The notes under the pieces: model-generated | The model's database searches: none | Seen by the model: only the letters and a program-made list of their open reading frames with translations | Told to the model about the DNA's origin: nothing | Shown: positions 25,412 to 33,403 of the stretch, piece by piece | Position numbering within the stretch: position 1 is the stretch's first letter | Layout of the letters: every line of letters begins with the position of its first letter | Translations under genes and position numbers: made by a program | From: Nitrosomonadales bacterium | Lineage (GTDB): Bacteria > Pseudomonadota > Gammaproteobacteria > Burkholderiales > Gallionellaceae | DNA length: 64,000 nucleotides | Reading direction: 5' to 3' | Assembly: GCA_016716325.1 (NCBI GenBank) | Contig: JADJWO010000001.1 | Location: 1,798,001-1,862,000 of the forward strand

Positions 25412-26974
25412 TTAATGGCGGAAGTGACGGTGGCCAGTGAACACCATCGCCAGGCCCAACTCGTCGGCAGCAGCGATGACTTCTTCGTCGCGCATGGAAC
25501 CCCCCGGCTGGATGACGGCTTTGGCACCGGCTTGGGCCAGCACGTCGATGCCGTCACGGAACGGGAAGAAGGCATCGGAGGCGACCACGGAGCCGGCGAG
25601 GCTCAGCCCAGCGTGCTGCGCCTTGATGCTGGCGATCTTGGTGCTGTCCACGCGGCTCATCTGGCCTGCGCCGACGCCCAGTGTCTGACCGCCTTTGCAG
25701 AAGACGATGGCGTTGGACTTCACGTATTTGGCGACGCGCCATGCGAACAGCAGGTCGGTCATCTGTTCTGCGGTGGGTTGCAGCTTGGTGGCGATCTTGA
25801 GGTGTTCTGCGCCCACGTTGAGTGCGTCCGAGCTTTGCACCAGCAGGCCGCCGCTGACGCGCTTCACGTCCCACTGGTTGTGCGCATTCGACAGCGGTAC
25901 GGTCAACACACGCACGTTCTGCTTGGCGGCGGTGACTTTGAGTGCGGCTTCGGTGGCGCTCGGCGCGATGATGACCTCGACGAACTGGTTGGCGACGATC
26001 TGCGCGGCGGTGGCTTCGTCCAGCTCGCGGTTGAAGGCGATGATGCCGCCGAAGGCCGAGGTGGTGTCGGTGGAATAGGCCAGTTTGTAGGCGTTCAGCG
26101 GATTGTCCGCAATGGCCACGCCGCAGGGGTTGGCGTGCTTGACGATGACGCAGGCGGGCTGCTCGAAGGTCTTGACGCATTCCCATGCCGCATCGGAATC
26201 GCCGATGTTGTTGTAGGACAGTTCCTTGCCCTGCACTTGCGTGTAGTCGGCGATGCCGCCGGGCACGGCGATGAGGTCCCGATAGAATGCGGCGCTCTGG
26301 TGCGGGTTCTCGCCGTAGCGCATGTCCTGCACTTTGGCGAAGTTGAAGTTGATCTGCGCGGGGAAGGCTTGCTTGCTACCGTCGCTATTGATGGCGGTGA
26401 GGTAGTTGCTGATCATGCTGTCGTAGGCGGCGGTGTGCGAGAAGGCTTTCTTGGCCAGGTCGAAACGGGTGGCGTCGGACACGCTGCAGTTGTTGGTTTG
26501 CATCTCGGCCAGCACGTCGGCGTAGTCGACCGGGTCGGTGACGATGGCGACGTGCGCGTGGTTCTTGGCGGCGGAACGCACCATGGTCGGCCCGCCGATG
26601 TCGATGTTCTCGATGGCGTCCTCCAGTGTGCAGCCGGGCTTGGCGATGGTGGCCGCGAACGGGTACAGGTTGACCACCACCAGGTCGATGGTGGGGATCT
26701 CGTGCTTGGCCAACGTGGCGACGTGCTCGGGCAGGTCGCGACGCGCGAGGATGCCGGCGTGCACTTTCGGTTGCAGGGTCTTCACACGGCCATCGAGCAT
26801 CTCGGGGAAGCCGGTGTAGTCGGCGACTTCGGTGCAGGGCACGCCGTTGTCGGCGAGCAGCTTGGCAGTGCCGCCGGTGGAGAGCAGCTTGACGCCGAGG
26901 GCGTGCAGGCCTTTGGCGAATTCGAGGACGCCGGATTTGTCGGAGACGCTGATGAGTGCTTGGGTGATGGCCAT
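25412..26974 (-). CDS. purH: Bifunctional AICAR transformylase/IMP cyclohydrolase PurH
   Basis: 520 residues, catalysing the last two steps of IMP synthesis. The N-terminal MGS-like cyclohydrolase domain (1 to about 200) begins ITQALISVSDKSGVLEFAKG with LLSTGGTAKLL. The transformylase domain shows LRYGENPHQSAAFYR-type MRYGENPHQSAAF, VIVKHANPCGVA, SDAFFPFRDGIDVLAQAG and GGSMRDEEVIAAADE. It is the first gene of a purH-purD unit and lies downstream of dusB-fis with a palindrome between. Confidence 0.97.
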   Translation of the reverse strand: MAITQALISVSDKSGVLEFAKGLHALGVKLLSTGGTAKLLADNGVPCTEVADYTGFPEMLDGRVKTLQPKVHAGILARRDLPEHVATLAKHEIPTIDLVVVNLYPFAATIAKPGCTLEDAIENIDIGGPTMVRSAAKNHAHVAIVTDPVDYADVLAEMQTNNCSVSDATRFDLAKKAFSHTAAYDSMISNYLTAINSDGSKQAFPAQINFNFAKVQDMRYGENPHQSAAFYRDLIAVPGGIADYTQVQGKELSYNNIGDSDAAWECVKTFEQPACVIVKHANPCGVAIADNPLNAYKLAYSTDTTSAFGGIIAFNRELDEATAAQIVANQFVEVIIAPSATEAALKVTAAKQNVRVLTVPLSNAHNQWDVKRVSGGLLVQSSDALNVGAEHLKIATKLQPTAEQMTDLLFAWRVAKYVKSNAIVFCKGGQTLGVGAGQMSRVDSTKIASIKAQHAGLSLAGSVVASDAFFPFRDGIDVLAQAGAKAVIQPGGSMRDEEVIAAADELGLAMVFTGHRHFRH

Positions 26975-27004
26975 GATGATTCCCGATTAAATAAAAATCT
27001 TTTT

Positions 27005-27048
27005 CCCTCTCCCCAACCCTCTCCCGCAAGCGGGCGAGGGAGCGGACG
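27005..27048. repeat. Dispersed palindrome between fis and purH
   Basis: CCCTCTCCCCAACCCTCTCC then CGCAAGCGGGCGAGGG, continuing into AGCGGACGAACCGCTGCGCG. The latter extension is shared with the copy near 31605, which shows the element is longer than the hairpin alone. Confidence 0.75.
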
Positions 27049-27068
27049 AACCGCTGCGCGGAATGGGA

Positions 27069-27389
27069 TTAAACGATGCCGTGTTGCAGCATCTTCTTGC
27101 GCAGGGTGTTGCGGTTGATGCCGAGCATCCCGGCTGCGCGCGTCTGGTTGCCGCCGACATGCTCCAGCACCATCTCGATCAGCGGTTTCTCGACGCAATC
27201 CATCACCATGTCATACACGCTGCAGGAAGGCTCTTCGCCGTCCAGATCCACAAAATAATCCTTCAACGCCTTGCGCACCTGCTTCGCGATGTCATTCTCA
27301 TGATCGGACGGTATCACGCAATTGTCATTCGTTCCGCGAGTCGGCGCCTTACACCGTCCGACCGGCAGGCTTTTCTGTTTGATGGCCAT
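27069..27389 (-). CDS. fis: Fis-type DNA-binding protein
   Basis: 106 residues. The C-terminal helix-turn-helix, EMVLEHVGGNQTRAAGMLGI then NRNTLRKKM, is diagnostic for Fis. The core from about residue 32 (NDIAKQVRKALKDYF) matches family length; the first 30 residues, with two Cys, are an extension that may reflect a start further downstream. Fis is a nucleoid-associated protein bending DNA at rRNA and recombination sites. It follows dusB by 17 bases, the conserved dusB-fis operon. Confidence 0.9.
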   Translation of the reverse strand: MAIKQKSLPVGRCKAPTRGTNDNCVIPSDHENDIAKQVRKALKDYFVDLDGEEPSCSVYDMVMDCVEKPLIEMVLEHVGGNQTRAAGMLGINRNTLRKKMLQHGIV

Positions 27390-27406
27390 GCTGCTTGCTC
27401 CCTGAT

Positions 27407-28393
27407 TCAGTGCAGTCTGTCGCTGCCTGTCTTTTGTTCTTCGAAAAAATCGTTCGCCGCCCGCATCTGCTCGTCTACGCTTTCCATCTGGTTCATGCGA
27501 TGGCGGAACGCGGCCGAGCCCGGCAATCCTTTGGTGTACCAGGAGATGTGCTTGCGCGCGACGCGCAGCCCGGTGTATTCGCCGTAAAAGTCATACAGCT
27601 CTTGCATGTGGGCCGTGAGGATGTCGTACATTTCGGCCGCGTCGGGCGATGCCATGTGTTCTCCGGTGTCCAGGAAATGTTCGATCTCGCGGAACAGCCA
27701 GGGGCGGCCCTGTGCGGCGCGACCGATCATCACCGCGTCGGCGCCGGTGTGTTCCAGCACGTACTTCGCTTTTTCCGGCGTGGTGATGTCGCCGTTGGCG
27801 ATGACCGGGATGTCCACTTCCGCTTTCACGGCTGCAATGGTGTCGTATTCGGCGTCGCCGGTGTAGGCGCAGGCGCGGGTGCGCCCGTGGATGGCCAGCG
27901 CCTGGATGCCGCTGGCTTCGGCGATGCGCGCGATGTTGATCGCGTTGCGGTTGGTCTTGTCCCAGCCGGTGCGTGTCTTCAGTGTGACCGGCACGTCTAC
28001 CGCCCTGACCACCGCCTCCAGAATATCCGCGACCAGCTTCTCGTTCTGCATCAGCGCGGAGCCCGCCATCACGTTGCAGATCTTCTTGGCCGGACAGCCC
28101 ATGTTGATGTCGATGATCTGCGCGCCGTTGTCCACGTTGTAGCGCGCGGCCTGTGCCAGCATCTTCGGATCGGCGCCGACGATCTGCACCGAGATGGGAT
28201 CGGCCTCGCCCTCATGGTTGGCGCGGCGTTTGGTCTTTTCGGAACCGTACAGCAGCGAGTTGGAGGCCACCATCTCGGATACTGCCATGCCCGCACCCAT
28301 GCGCTTGCACAGCATGCGGAACGGGCGATCGGTCACCCCCGCCATCGGGGCGACTATGAGATTGTTCCTGAGCTGGTATGGGCCGATGCGCAT
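27407..28393 (-). CDS. dusB: tRNA-dihydrouridine synthase B
   Basis: 328 residues of a flavin-dependent Dus enzyme reducing uridine in the tRNA D-loop. N-terminal LIVAPMAGVTDRPFRMLCKR is the FMN barrel start. IDINMGCPAKKI holds the catalytic Cys. TLKTRTGWD and LAIHGRTR bind substrate, and VIANGDITTPEKA with MIGRAAQGRPW is the FMN-phosphate region. It heads the dusB-fis operon. Confidence 0.96.
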   Translation of the reverse strand: MRIGPYQLRNNLIVAPMAGVTDRPFRMLCKRMGAGMAVSEMVASNSLLYGSEKTKRRANHEGEADPISVQIVGADPKMLAQAARYNVDNGAQIIDINMGCPAKKICNVMAGSALMQNEKLVADILEAVVRAVDVPVTLKTRTGWDKTNRNAINIARIAEASGIQALAIHGRTRACAYTGDAEYDTIAAVKAEVDIPVIANGDITTPEKAKYVLEHTGADAVMIGRAAQGRPWLFREIEHFLDTGEHMASPDAAEMYDILTAHMQELYDFYGEYTGLRVARKHISWYTKGLPGSAAFRHRMNQMESVDEQMRAANDFFEEQKTGSDRLH

Positions 28394-28611
28394 TTGACTT
28401 TATCTTTAAAATGACCAATGTCCCGTTCGTCGTGCGGCGCCCCTGCATAAGGATTTTGGCTGGATGCGAACGTTCATGATTCGCCAAAACCACCCGACCG
28501 GGGCAACATTCAAAAATACAAGCCGATTGTTTTACGAGAGGGGCTGGAATTATAAAGCAAGCGGACAGCATGGGGGAATATCGCTTATGATTGCCGCCTA
28601 TGGAAAGCCAA

Positions 28612-29838
28612 ATGAAATTCGACGTGATCATTGTCGGAGGCGGCCTGGTCGGGGCGAGTCTGGCGGCCGCGCTCAGGCACAGCGGCCTCTCGCTGGCGAT
28701 AGTGGAGGCGCAGGCTGCGCCGGCACTGGCAAAACAGTCCTCTCCTCAATCCTCTCCCGCAAGCGGGAGAGGAGGCGAGCGTGAAATACCCTCTTCAAAC
28801 GAGGAATGGGACAGCCGCATCTACGCGGTCAGTCCGGGCAGCCGCAGTTTCCTCGAAAGTTCGGGCGCATGGGCCTTGCTGGACCCCGCCCGCGTCGCAC
28901 CGGTCGAGGAGATGCGCGTGTTCGGCGATGACGGAGCGGAATTGCTGTTCAGCGCCTACCAGATGGGGGTGCCGGAACTGGCCTGCATACTGGAGAGTCG
29001 CACGCTGCAGCATGCGCTGTGGCAAGTGCTGAAGGAACAGGACAATCTCGTCATGCTGCATCCGGCGCGTTGCGCGGCACTGGAATTCACCCCCGGGACT
29101 GCCGAACTGACGCTGGAGGACGGACGCACGTTGAGCGCGAAACTGATCGTCGGCGCGGACGGACGCGATTCCTGGGTGCGCAACCAGGCCGGCATCAGCG
29201 CCGCGCCGGTGGACTATCATCATCACGGCGTGGTCGCCAACTTCACCTGTAGCGTCCCGCACCGCGGTATCGCCCACCAGTGGTTCCAGCCGGACGGCAT
29301 CCTCGCGCTGTTGCCGCTGCCGGGCGACCGCCTGTCCATGGTGTGGTCGGTCACGCCGGAGAAGTCCCGGGACCTGCTGGCGCTGTCGCACGAGGCGCTG
29401 TGCGCACAGGTCGCCGAAGCGTCGCGGCAAATGCTCGGCGAGTTGGAGGTCATCACGCCGCCCGCCGCGTTCCCGCTGCGTCTGCTGGTGCTGCCGCAGA
29501 TCAGCGCACCGCGCGTCGCGCTGATCGGCGATGCCGCGCACAACATGCACCCGCTGGCCGGTCAGGGCGTCAACACCGGCTTCCGCGATGCGCGCCAGTT
29601 GGCGCAGATCCTGCTGGATCGCGGGGCGCAGGACGACTGCGGCGATGCGCAACTGCTGCGCCGTTACGATCGCAAGCGCAAGGAAGACATCTATTCGATG
29701 CAGGCAACCACGTACGGGCTGAAGAACCTGTTCTGCAACGACAATCCGCTGTTGCGCATCCTGCGCAATGCCGGGCTGGGGGCTACCAACCGCCTGGTTC
29801 CGCTGAAGAAATCGCTGATGCGACACGCTTTTAACTGA
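28612..29838 (+). CDS. UbiH/UbiI-family FAD-dependent hydroxylase with an in-frame palindromic element
   Basis: 408 residues from the ATG at 28612 (GGAAAG upstream; a start 12 bases earlier is possible). It is an aromatic hydroxylase of ubiquinone synthesis: FDVIIVGGGLVGASLAAALR binds ADP, LIVGADGRDSWVRNQ is the DG motif, and RVALIGDAAHNMHPLAGQGV binds FAD ribityl. Residues about 40-65 (QSSPQSSPASGRGGERE and flanks) are encoded by a dispersed palindrome inserted between strand 2 and the conserved WDSRIYAVSPGS motif, where homologues have a short loop. The ring position hydroxylated (UbiH, UbiI or UbiF role) cannot be assigned by sight. A DsbC-like gene follows. Confidence 0.88.
   Translation: MKFDVIIVGGGLVGASLAAALRHSGLSLAIVEAQAAPALAKQSSPQSSPASGRGGEREIPSSNEEWDSRIYAVSPGSRSFLESSGAWALLDPARVAPVEEMRVFGDDGAELLFSAYQMGVPELACILESRTLQHALWQVLKEQDNLVMLHPARCAALEFTPGTAELTLEDGRTLSAKLIVGADGRDSWVRNQAGISAAPVDYHHHGVVANFTCSVPHRGIAHQWFQPDGILALLPLPGDRLSMVWSVTPEKSRDLLALSHEALCAQVAEASRQMLGELEVITPPAAFPLRLLVLPQISAPRVALIGDAAHNMHPLAGQGVNTGFRDARQLAQILLDRGAQDDCGDAQLLRRYDRKRKEDIYSMQATTYGLKNLFCNDNPLLRILRNAGLGATNRLVPLKKSLMRHAFN
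28739..28798. repeat. Palindromic element inserted in frame in the ubiH-like gene
   Basis: CCTCTCCTCAATCCTCTCCC, then a GCAAGC loop and GGGAGAGGAGGCGAGCG, continuing to CTCTTCAA. It is colinear over about 60 bases with the copy inside murE and is read in the same frame there. Confidence 0.85.
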
Positions 29839-29869
29839 CACCGATCCATGACTTTCCGGGAAGAATGAA

Positions 29870-30577
29870 ATGAATTTTGTCCAAAGACTCCTCGCGCTGT
29901 TCCTGTTTGCCTGCCTGTCTTCCGCCTATGCCGGGGAGAAGGAGATACGGGAGTCGCTGCAAAGCAAGTTCCCCGGCATCGGCAACATCGAGCATATCGT
30001 CAAGACGCCCTATGCCGGGCTGTACGAGATCGTCATCGGCGACGACCTGCTGTACACCGACGAACAGGGGCAGTACCTGTTCGACGGCAGCGTGATCGAG
30101 GTGAGCAGTCGCAGCAACATCACCGAGCAGCGCCGCCGCAAGCTGTTCGCGATCGAGTTCGACAAGCTGCCGCTCGACATCGCGGTGAAAAAGGTGAAGG
30201 GCAACGGCAAGCGCAAGATGGCCTACTTCACCGATCCCAACTGCGGCTACTGCAAAAAGTTGGAAAAGGAACTGGATCGCGTGTCCAACGTCACGCTGTA
30301 CATGTTCATGTACCCGATCTTCCAGGGGTCGGACGTGCTCGTGCGCAACGTCCGCTGCGCCAGGGACCCGGTCAAGGCGTGGGATGGGCTGATGCTGGAT
30401 GGCGTCCGCCCGCCCGACGCATCCTGCAAGCTGCAGACCGACAAGGTGGCGGCGCTGGCCAGGAAGCTGCGTGTCAACGGCACACCCAACCTGATCTTCG
30501 CCGACGGCGTGCAAGTGCCCGGATACCTGCCTGCAGAGGAATTGGAGAAGCGCCTGAACGAGGCCGGAAAAAAGTAA
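29870..30577 (+). CDS. Periplasmic DsbC-family disulfide isomerase
   Basis: 235 residues. A signal peptide (MNFVQRLLALFLFACLSSAYA, cleavage after AYA) is followed by the DsbC dimerisation domain (about 22-85) and a thioredoxin domain with active site DPNCGYCKKLEK (CGYC), the cis-proline in VNGTPNLIFADG, and a second Cys pair (VRCARD...ASCKL). It would reshuffle wrong disulphides in periplasmic proteins. It starts 31 bases after the ubiH-like gene. The paralogue DsbG is less likely because of the CGYC site and length. Confidence 0.9.
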   Translation: MNFVQRLLALFLFACLSSAYAGEKEIRESLQSKFPGIGNIEHIVKTPYAGLYEIVIGDDLLYTDEQGQYLFDGSVIEVSSRSNITEQRRRKLFAIEFDKLPLDIAVKKVKGNGKRKMAYFTDPNCGYCKKLEKELDRVSNVTLYMFMYPIFQGSDVLVRNVRCARDPVKAWDGLMLDGVRPPDASCKLQTDKVAALARKLRVNGTPNLIFADGVQVPGYLPAEELEKRLNEAGKK

Positions 30578-30584
30578 GAACGTT

Positions 30585-31538
30585 ATGGATACTACCAATG
30601 AAATCCCGCGCGACCTGTTGCTCCAGGCGCTCGACCAGTCGCAGGACGGCATCACCATCACCGACGCCAGGCAGGCGGGCTATCCGCTGATCTACGTCAA
30701 CAAGGGATTCGAAAGGCTGACCGGCTACAACAGCGCCGAGATCATCGGCAAGAGTTATCGCATCCTGCAGGGCAACGATACAGACCAGCCGGAATTGGCG
30801 ATCATCCGCGCGGCCGCTTCCAGGCAGGAGGGGTGCACCGTCACGCTGCGCAATTACCGCAAGGACGGCTCGATGTTCTGGAACGAGCTCAGCATCGCGC
30901 CCGTGCGTGACGCCGACGGCAAGCTCACGCATTACATCGGCGTGCAGCAGGATGCGACGGCCCGCGTCCTGCTCGAACAGCACATGAACCAGCCACACCT
31001 GGATCTGAAGGCGCTCAACCAGCAGTTGAACGGGGCGGTCAGCGACAGCCACCATCCCGCTCTGGGTGACCGCCAGCATTTTGACGAACGGTTCGCCGAA
31101 CTGCGCGCCACCGCGCAGCGCACCCACTGCGAACTGTCGGTACTGATGATCGATCTCGACAACTTCCAGCAGTTCAACGAGGCCTACGGATTTTCGGCGG
31201 GCGAGGAATGCATGCGCATGGTGGGTGAATGCGTCGCCAAATCCTTTGCGCGCAGTACGGATTGCGCGGCACACTACGGCAAGGAGGATTTCGCGGTGGT
31301 CTCGCTGGCGTCCAGCATCGACGATCTGCGCATGCATGCGCAGAAGCTCTGCGAACAGGTGCGCGCCCTCAGCATCCCGAACAGCGAGTCGTCGCACGGC
31401 GTGGTGACCATCAGCATCGGCGGCGTACATCGCATCCCCGACCGTGAAACCGGCGGCGTGGAACTCCTCGAACTGGCGGAACAGGAGTTGTTCACGGCCA
31501 AACGCAGCGGCCGCAACCGCGTGCATATCGTCAGTTAG
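30585..31538 (+). CDS. PAS-GGDEF protein with degenerate GGDEF and LOV-like motifs
   Basis: 317 residues, seven bases after the dsbC-like gene. A PAS domain (about 10-125) resembles LOV sensors (IYVNKGFERLTGYNSAEIIG, ILQGNDTDQ), but the photoreactive Cys of the LOV GxNCRFLQ motif is replaced (GKSYRILQ). A GGDEF-type domain (about 160-317) follows: LMIDLDNFQQFNEAYGFSAG is a good metal/nucleotide site, but the signature is YGKEDF rather than GGDEF/GGEEF. Cyclic-di-GMP synthesis is therefore doubtful; it may bind nucleotide and signal. No membrane segment is present, so it is cytoplasmic. Confidence 0.82.
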   Translation: MDTTNEIPRDLLLQALDQSQDGITITDARQAGYPLIYVNKGFERLTGYNSAEIIGKSYRILQGNDTDQPELAIIRAAASRQEGCTVTLRNYRKDGSMFWNELSIAPVRDADGKLTHYIGVQQDATARVLLEQHMNQPHLDLKALNQQLNGAVSDSHHPALGDRQHFDERFAELRATAQRTHCELSVLMIDLDNFQQFNEAYGFSAGEECMRMVGECVAKSFARSTDCAAHYGKEDFAVVSLASSIDDLRMHAQKLCEQVRALSIPNSESSHGVVTISIGGVHRIPDRETGGVELLELAEQELFTAKRSGRNRVHIVS

Positions 31539-31604
31539 GGCAACGCGGATTTAATGCATTCGTGGCGAGTCTGTCGAGCCATGATGCCAGCATACAGCGG
31601 GCTT

Positions 31605-31648
31605 CCCTCTCCTCAATCCTCTCCCGCAAGCGGGAGAGGATGCGAACG
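31605..31648. repeat. Dispersed palindrome after the PAS-GGDEF gene
   Basis: CCCTCTCCTCAATCCTCTCC then CGCAAGCGGGAGAGGATGCG. It is nearly identical to the copies inside the ubiH-like gene and murE, but intergenic here, 15 bases before the mltA stop codon. Confidence 0.85.
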
Positions 31649-31664
31649 GATCGCTGCGCGAGAT

Positions 31665-32813
31665 TTACTTTATAGATAGCGACGGTTCCGCGCCTTTCGG
31701 AAACAACACCCACATCCGGCCGTTCTGTTTCATGCGGCCGGCATGGATGCCCGCCTGTTCGCCGAAGCCCCAGAAGAAGTCGGCACGCACCGCGCCCTTG
31801 ATGGCGCCGCCGGTATCCTGCGCCAGCATCAGTCGGTTCAGCGGATCGGCGGTGTTCGGCCAGGTCGTGGCGAGGAACACCGGCGCACCCAGCGGGGTGG
31901 TGCGCGGATCCACCGCGATGCTGTAGCCGCCGGTCAGCGGCACGCCCAGTGCGCCCAGCGGCGCGGACAGGCCGCTCGGCAGGATGCGGAAGAACACGTA
32001 GCTGGGATTCTGTTCGAGCAGCGCGGCCAGCTTGCCGGGATTCCTGGTCGCCCAGTCCTTGATGCCCTGCATCGAAGCTTCCTCGAGTTTCAGTTCTCCC
32101 GTTTCGACCAGTTTCTTGCCGATGGAGACGTAGGGATGGCCGTTCTGGTCGGCATAGCCCACCTTGACCAGTTCGCCGTCCGGCAGTTCGATGCGTCCCG
32201 AGCCCTGGATCTGCAGGAAGAACAGGTCGATCTCGTCGTCCACCCAGAACAGTTCGCGCCCCTGCAGGGCGGCCTTGCCGTTGCCGATGTCGGCGCGGTT
32301 GTAATAGGGCACGACGCGCTTGCCCTGCAGGCGACCGCGCAGGCGCAGATCCTTCAGTTGCGGATAGACCTCGCCCAGGTCGATGGTCAGCATGTCGTCC
32401 GGCACACCATAGAGCGGATGGCGGAAGCGCCCGGTGCGCACGCGGCTGCCGGAGAGTTTCGGCTCGTAATATCCGGTGACCAGTCCCTGCGACGATCCGT
32501 CCGGGTTGATCACCTGGTAGGGTGTGAAACTATCCTCGAAGAAGGCGTGCAGTGTCGCGTTGTCCGGCCGAGTCAGTTGTTCGGCGCTGGCGCATGCCGG
32601 TTGCCAGGCCGGTTTGTTCTTCAGGACGCGGCAGCTTTGCAGGAATGCCGGCCAGCTCGGCTGCAGGTCGGTGGCCTGCCAGTCGGGCAGACTCTCCCAT
32701 GTGCTGGCCGCGAAAGGTGCGGCGGGCGGGACGACAGGCGGCACGGGCTCGACGGGCGGCTTGGGCGGCGCGGCACAGGCCGCCAGGAGCAGCAACGGTA
32801 TGAGCCATACCAT
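31665..32813 (-). CDS. mltA: Membrane-bound lytic murein transglycosylase A
   Basis: 382 residues from the ATG at 32813. A lipoprotein signal (LIPLLLLAACAAP, lipobox Cys at about residue 13) anchors it in the outer membrane, and a proline-rich linker follows. The MltA barrel contains VTGYYEPKLSGSR, VPYYNRADI, FLQIQGSGRIELPDG, and the 3D domain with SIAVDPRTTPLGAPVFL, LMLAQDTGGAIKGAVRADFF (catalytic Asp). It cleaves peptidoglycan to 1,6-anhydro ends. The start codon touches a 69-base palindrome with no Shine-Dalgarno visible, so the palindrome seems to have replaced the native leader. Confidence 0.92.
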   Translation of the reverse strand: MVWLIPLLLLAACAAPPKPPVEPVPPVVPPAAPFAASTWESLPDWQATDLQPSWPAFLQSCRVLKNKPAWQPACASAEQLTRPDNATLHAFFEDSFTPYQVINPDGSSQGLVTGYYEPKLSGSRVRTGRFRHPLYGVPDDMLTIDLGEVYPQLKDLRLRGRLQGKRVVPYYNRADIGNGKAALQGRELFWVDDEIDLFFLQIQGSGRIELPDGELVKVGYADQNGHPYVSIGKKLVETGELKLEEASMQGIKDWATRNPGKLAALLEQNPSYVFFRILPSGLSAPLGALGVPLTGGYSIAVDPRTTPLGAPVFLATTWPNTADPLNRLMLAQDTGGAIKGAVRADFFWGFGEQAGIHAGRMKQNGRMWVLFPKGAEPSLSIK

Positions 32814-32882
32814 GTGGGAGCGCAATTTATTGCGCGATAGTATTTTTGCAACTCGTAATCGCGCAATAAATTGCGCTCCCAC
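32814..32882. repeat. 69-bp palindrome with 25-bp perfect arms at the mltA start
   Basis: GTGGGAGCGCAATTTATTGC plus five bases (32814-32838) is the exact reverse complement of 32858-32882, with a 19-base loop. The arms contain the inner palindrome GCGCAATTTATTGCGC. It occupies the mltA untranslated leader directly. Confidence 0.85.
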
Positions 32883-32925
32883 AACATCGTTCCGGGCATG
32901 GCAGGCTAATCCGGGTGCGCTTGGG

Positions 32926-33318
32926 TTAATGCAGGACACGCGGGACGCTCAATACGAATTGCGGGATCTCGACCTCGAATTCGGTGCCGTCCTCGGCCCG
33001 CATCTGGTAGCTGCCATGCATCGTGCCGACCTGCGTGGCCAATACCGTGCCGCTGGTGTATTCGAAACTCTGGTCCGGTTCGAGCAGGGGCTGTTCGCCG
33101 ACCACGCCTTTCCCGCGTACCTCCTGTACGTGGTTGTATGCGTCGGTGATGATCCAGTGGCGGCTGATGAGCTTGGCGGATTTCCGGCCGGAATTGGTGA
33201 TGCTGATGGTATAGGAAAAGACGAAGCGGTCGCCCGATTCATCCGACTGGTCGGGCAGGTAATTTACCCGCGTGAGTATGACGATGCCGTGTTGGCCGCT
33301 GTTTTCCATGCGCGGCAT
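32926..33318 (-). CDS. apaG: ApaG family protein
   Basis: About 130 residues. The all-beta ApaG fold is recognised by FVFSYTISITNSG, LISRHWIITDAYNHVQEVRG, GVVGEQPLLEPDQSFEYTSG and GTMHGSYQM. The function is uncertain; it is linked to Co2+/Mg2+ tolerance in enterics and to pyrophosphate binding. I take the ATG at 33318; another ATG nine bases further and a TTG at 33345 are possible. It is divergent from ilvA. Confidence 0.9.
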   Translation of the reverse strand: MPRMENSGQHGIVILTRVNYLPDQSDESGDRFVFSYTISITNSGRKSAKLISRHWIITDAYNHVQEVRGKGVVGEQPLLEPDQSFEYTSGTVLATQVGTMHGSYQMRAEDGTEFEVEIPQFVLSVPRVLH

Positions 33319-33403
33319 TTGAACCGATTTTGCCTTGTGTCGCAAGGGCCGCGGAAAGCTTTTGTGCTAATCTTCGCGGGTATTTTTTCGGGCAGGCCGG
33401 ATC

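Noticed and set aside
25415..27118. 567-residue plus-strand ORF
   Set aside because: It is the antisense of purH, kept open by GC-rich codon use; no ribosome site or recognisable domain.
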